In this document: piece after piece, positions 62,107 to 64,000 of the stretch
Layout: each line of letters begins with the position of its first letter
Position numbering within the stretch: the first letter of the stretch is position 1
Source: Panagrolaimus kolymaensis
Taxonomy: Eukaryota; Nematoda; Chromadorea; Rhabditida; Panagrolaimidae
DNA: 64,000 nt
Reading direction: 5' to 3'
NCBI GenBank assembly: GCA_028622995.1
Contig: JAJQJQ010000017.1
Location: 3,472,001 to 3,536,000 of the forward strand
Notes under the pieces: model-generated
Database searches by the model: none
What the model was told of the DNA's origin: nothing
What the model saw: the letters and a program-made list of their open reading frames with translations, nothing else
Translations under genes and position numbers: made by a program

Positions 62107-64000
62107 TTACAATATAAAACTTTCAATAATTTTTATCACTACCGTAATAAATAATAATAATAATAATGAAATTTTGTGTTGATGTTGGGATGAATCTTTG
62201 CTATCATCGTTATTATTAGACCAATAAACTTTTCGATTTGTAGCTCTCATAATAAAATTACAAAACCCAGAAACTCGAGTAAAATGAAGATAACTTGGTT
62301 CTATGGTTGTTTCATTTAATCCACCCGAAACAACTCCAACAACGTGCCATCTTTCATTTATTTTAGTCAGCAATGGTCCACCACTATCACCAGCTTTGGT
62401 GGAAACTTTTTCACCTTCAAGACACAGAGAAGTTTTTGAATCGGTTATCAAATTTAATCTAAAAAAAATCAAATATAAATATTTATTGTTTTTAAACTTT
62501 GTTTTTCTAAAAATAATTACTCTGCTTGACAATTTGTTGGTTTGGATACTTTTAATTTAATTGATTTTACGGTCATTGGACGTCCATCATCACTTCCAAC
62601 GGCAATGAGATCATCTTGACCAGGTTTAAGGCTGTCATTTTCTATCAAACACGCAGCTCCAACACTTCCATCAAATTCAATTAATTTTTCTAATTCAAGA
62701 ATGGCAATATCATTTCGAAGCATAACATGATCGAATTCTTCATTTTGAACGATTCTTGAAACCTTTGAAAAGGTTTGAAGTTCAATTCCACAATGAATTG
62801 TTAACTTTGATGGATTTCGAAGCTCTAAACAATGAGCTGCAGTTAAAACATGTTTGAATGAAATCAATGTTCCACCACAAATTTCAATTTCTCTATCTTT
62901 TATTTTACAATACCATGGTTGCAATAAATCTAATCCATGCCCAATTGCACGTTTTTTCATTCGACTTTCAGATACCGCTCCACATGAATAAAGTTTTCGT
63001 GTTGCTTCAATTGGTACAGCATTATTATGGCATTCAACATTGCTATGATCTCTAAGAAATGTATCACAATATGGCGCAATTCGAGTAAAAAGTACGGGAT
63101 ATTGATGTTGGAATAAAAAATTTGGTAATTCATCTCGTTCAGCCGAAACAACCCCAATTAAATAATAACGATTTTCATGAAAAGCTAAAAGTGGAGCTCC
63201 TTCATCACCAGGTCGAATGCCCACCAAAAATTCTCCAGCACAAATAGTTGAATTTTGTTTAGCCAAAGCAACTCCATAATTCTCACACATTCTTGTGTTT
63301 CTAACTATAATTTCTGCTTTACGTTGCACATCCGATCGAAAATATACTAAAAAAAAGATTACACATAATTTTAAGATATTCTCTTCTTCTTTAAACAGCT
63401 TACATTGATCACCACTTCCAACTACAGTAACTGGGCTTCCTTGTAAAATCTGTTCATATTTGGTCAAACATATTGGCCTAATAATGGTTGAAAAGGCAAC
63501 TTTTTTAATTTTAATTCTGGCTAAATTATGGGTTCCAAAAGCTTCATGTTTTTTTACATCCAATGGTTCTAAGGCTACCATATTGTTTACTGAACCACAG
63601 GAGAGCATTTTAAATTTTTGGTGTAATAATTTAGAATCATCAAAACAACTGGCAGAAGTGATAATATCTTCTTCAGAAATTAAGGTGCCGCTGCAATGTC
63701 CTAAATTCATCAAATTTATTTCTAATTATCAAAGTAAATAAGAATTTATTTACTGTTTTCACCGTTATATACAATATCGAAATGGCAAAACCAGGGATGT
63801 TCGAAAGATTGTAAATGTTTACCATTCCAAATTTGCTATAAAAAAATTTTGAGCAATGTGATAACACAAAAAAAATTTCTCAAAAACTTTAACTGACTTC
63901 ATTTTTATGCGGTGTATGAGTAAAACCGCAATCAAATTCAACTTTATTATATCTCTTACAGAATACACAAATAATTAAATATAAAAAACAAAAAAGATTT
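62107..64000 (-). CDS. Two-domain trypsin-like serine protease with C-terminal hydrophobic tail (partial)
   Basis: Exons: about 63899-64000 (cut by the window edge; signal-peptide-like CFLYLIICVFC then VEFDCGF), 63835-63754, 63700-63404, 63346-62521, 62458-62107. Domain 1 is a pseudoenzyme: TSASC (His to Ser), HNLARIKI (Asp to Asn), GDEGAP (Ser to Glu). Domain 2 keeps the full triad: TAAHC, NDIAILEL and GDSGGP. Six residues before the active Ser is Ser, which suggests a chymotrypsin-like pocket. The C-terminus is Asn/His/Ser-rich followed by a hydrophobic stretch (ISLLLLLFITVVIKIIESFIL), consistent with membrane or GPI anchoring. Start codon lies just outside the window. Confidence 0.85.

Overview
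The window is nuclear DNA of a nematode. It is AT-rich, with compact multi-exon genes on both strands and mostly 45-60 nt GT...AG introns ending in TTTTAG or TTTCAG. Several ATGs have an acceptor-like TTTCAG or TTTAG just upstream, as expected for spliced-leader trans-splicing. The gene families also point to nematodes: DB-module secreted protein, astacin plus ShK, glutamate-gated chloride channel, DKF-1-type protein kinase D, family-49 glycosyltransferase, APH-1, TAT-5. I cannot name the species. Exon boundaries are my own reading; for each complete gene model I checked that exon lengths and phases give one continuous frame.

Layout. 1-880: 3' end of an unrecognised (+) gene. 1.3-2.2 kb: DB-module secreted protein. 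2.3-4.5 kb: divergent pair FEN-1 (-) and SOSS-B/NABP (+). 4.7-8.4 kb: Pol III subunit RPC7 and mitochondrial m-AAA protease, both (-). 8.9-10.8 kb: GT49 glycosyltransferase. 12.8-15 kb: orphan secreted protein. 15-19.8 kb: no gene seen. 19.9-21.9 kb: GluCl channel subunit. 22.3-24.9 kb: dkf-1. 26.6-32 kb: aph-1 and the flippase tat-5, which has two alternative first exons. 32.5-33.9 kb: protein with the front end of an ISXO2-type transposase. 35.2-39.5 kb: nkcc-1. 39.9-42.7 kb: EF-hand protein and an astacin.

42.9-44.8 kb holds a 1.9-kb fold-back element. It has long inverted arms, an outward-facing tRNA-like Pol III unit in each arm, and an intron-containing membrane-protein gene in the centre. 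I see no transposase in it. This is the strongest candidate for something undescribed.

45.4-46.8 kb: MCM10. 47.3-51.8 kb: a KIND-FERM-3xPDZ scaffold. 53.5-54.6 kb: SRRM1/rsr-1, divergent from PIG-L (54.9-55.7 kb). 55.9-59.5 kb: three closely spaced (-) genes: a protein ending in seven 11-residue repeats, a nicotinamide riboside kinase fused to molybdopterin synthase large subunit, and a DHRS1-like dehydrogenase with one TT-AG intron. 59.8-64 kb: two tandem paralogues, each with two trypsin-like domains and a hydrophobic C-terminus. One has lost a catalytic-His segment and carries a 291-bp hAT-type MITE in its coding sequence. The other keeps one full catalytic triad.
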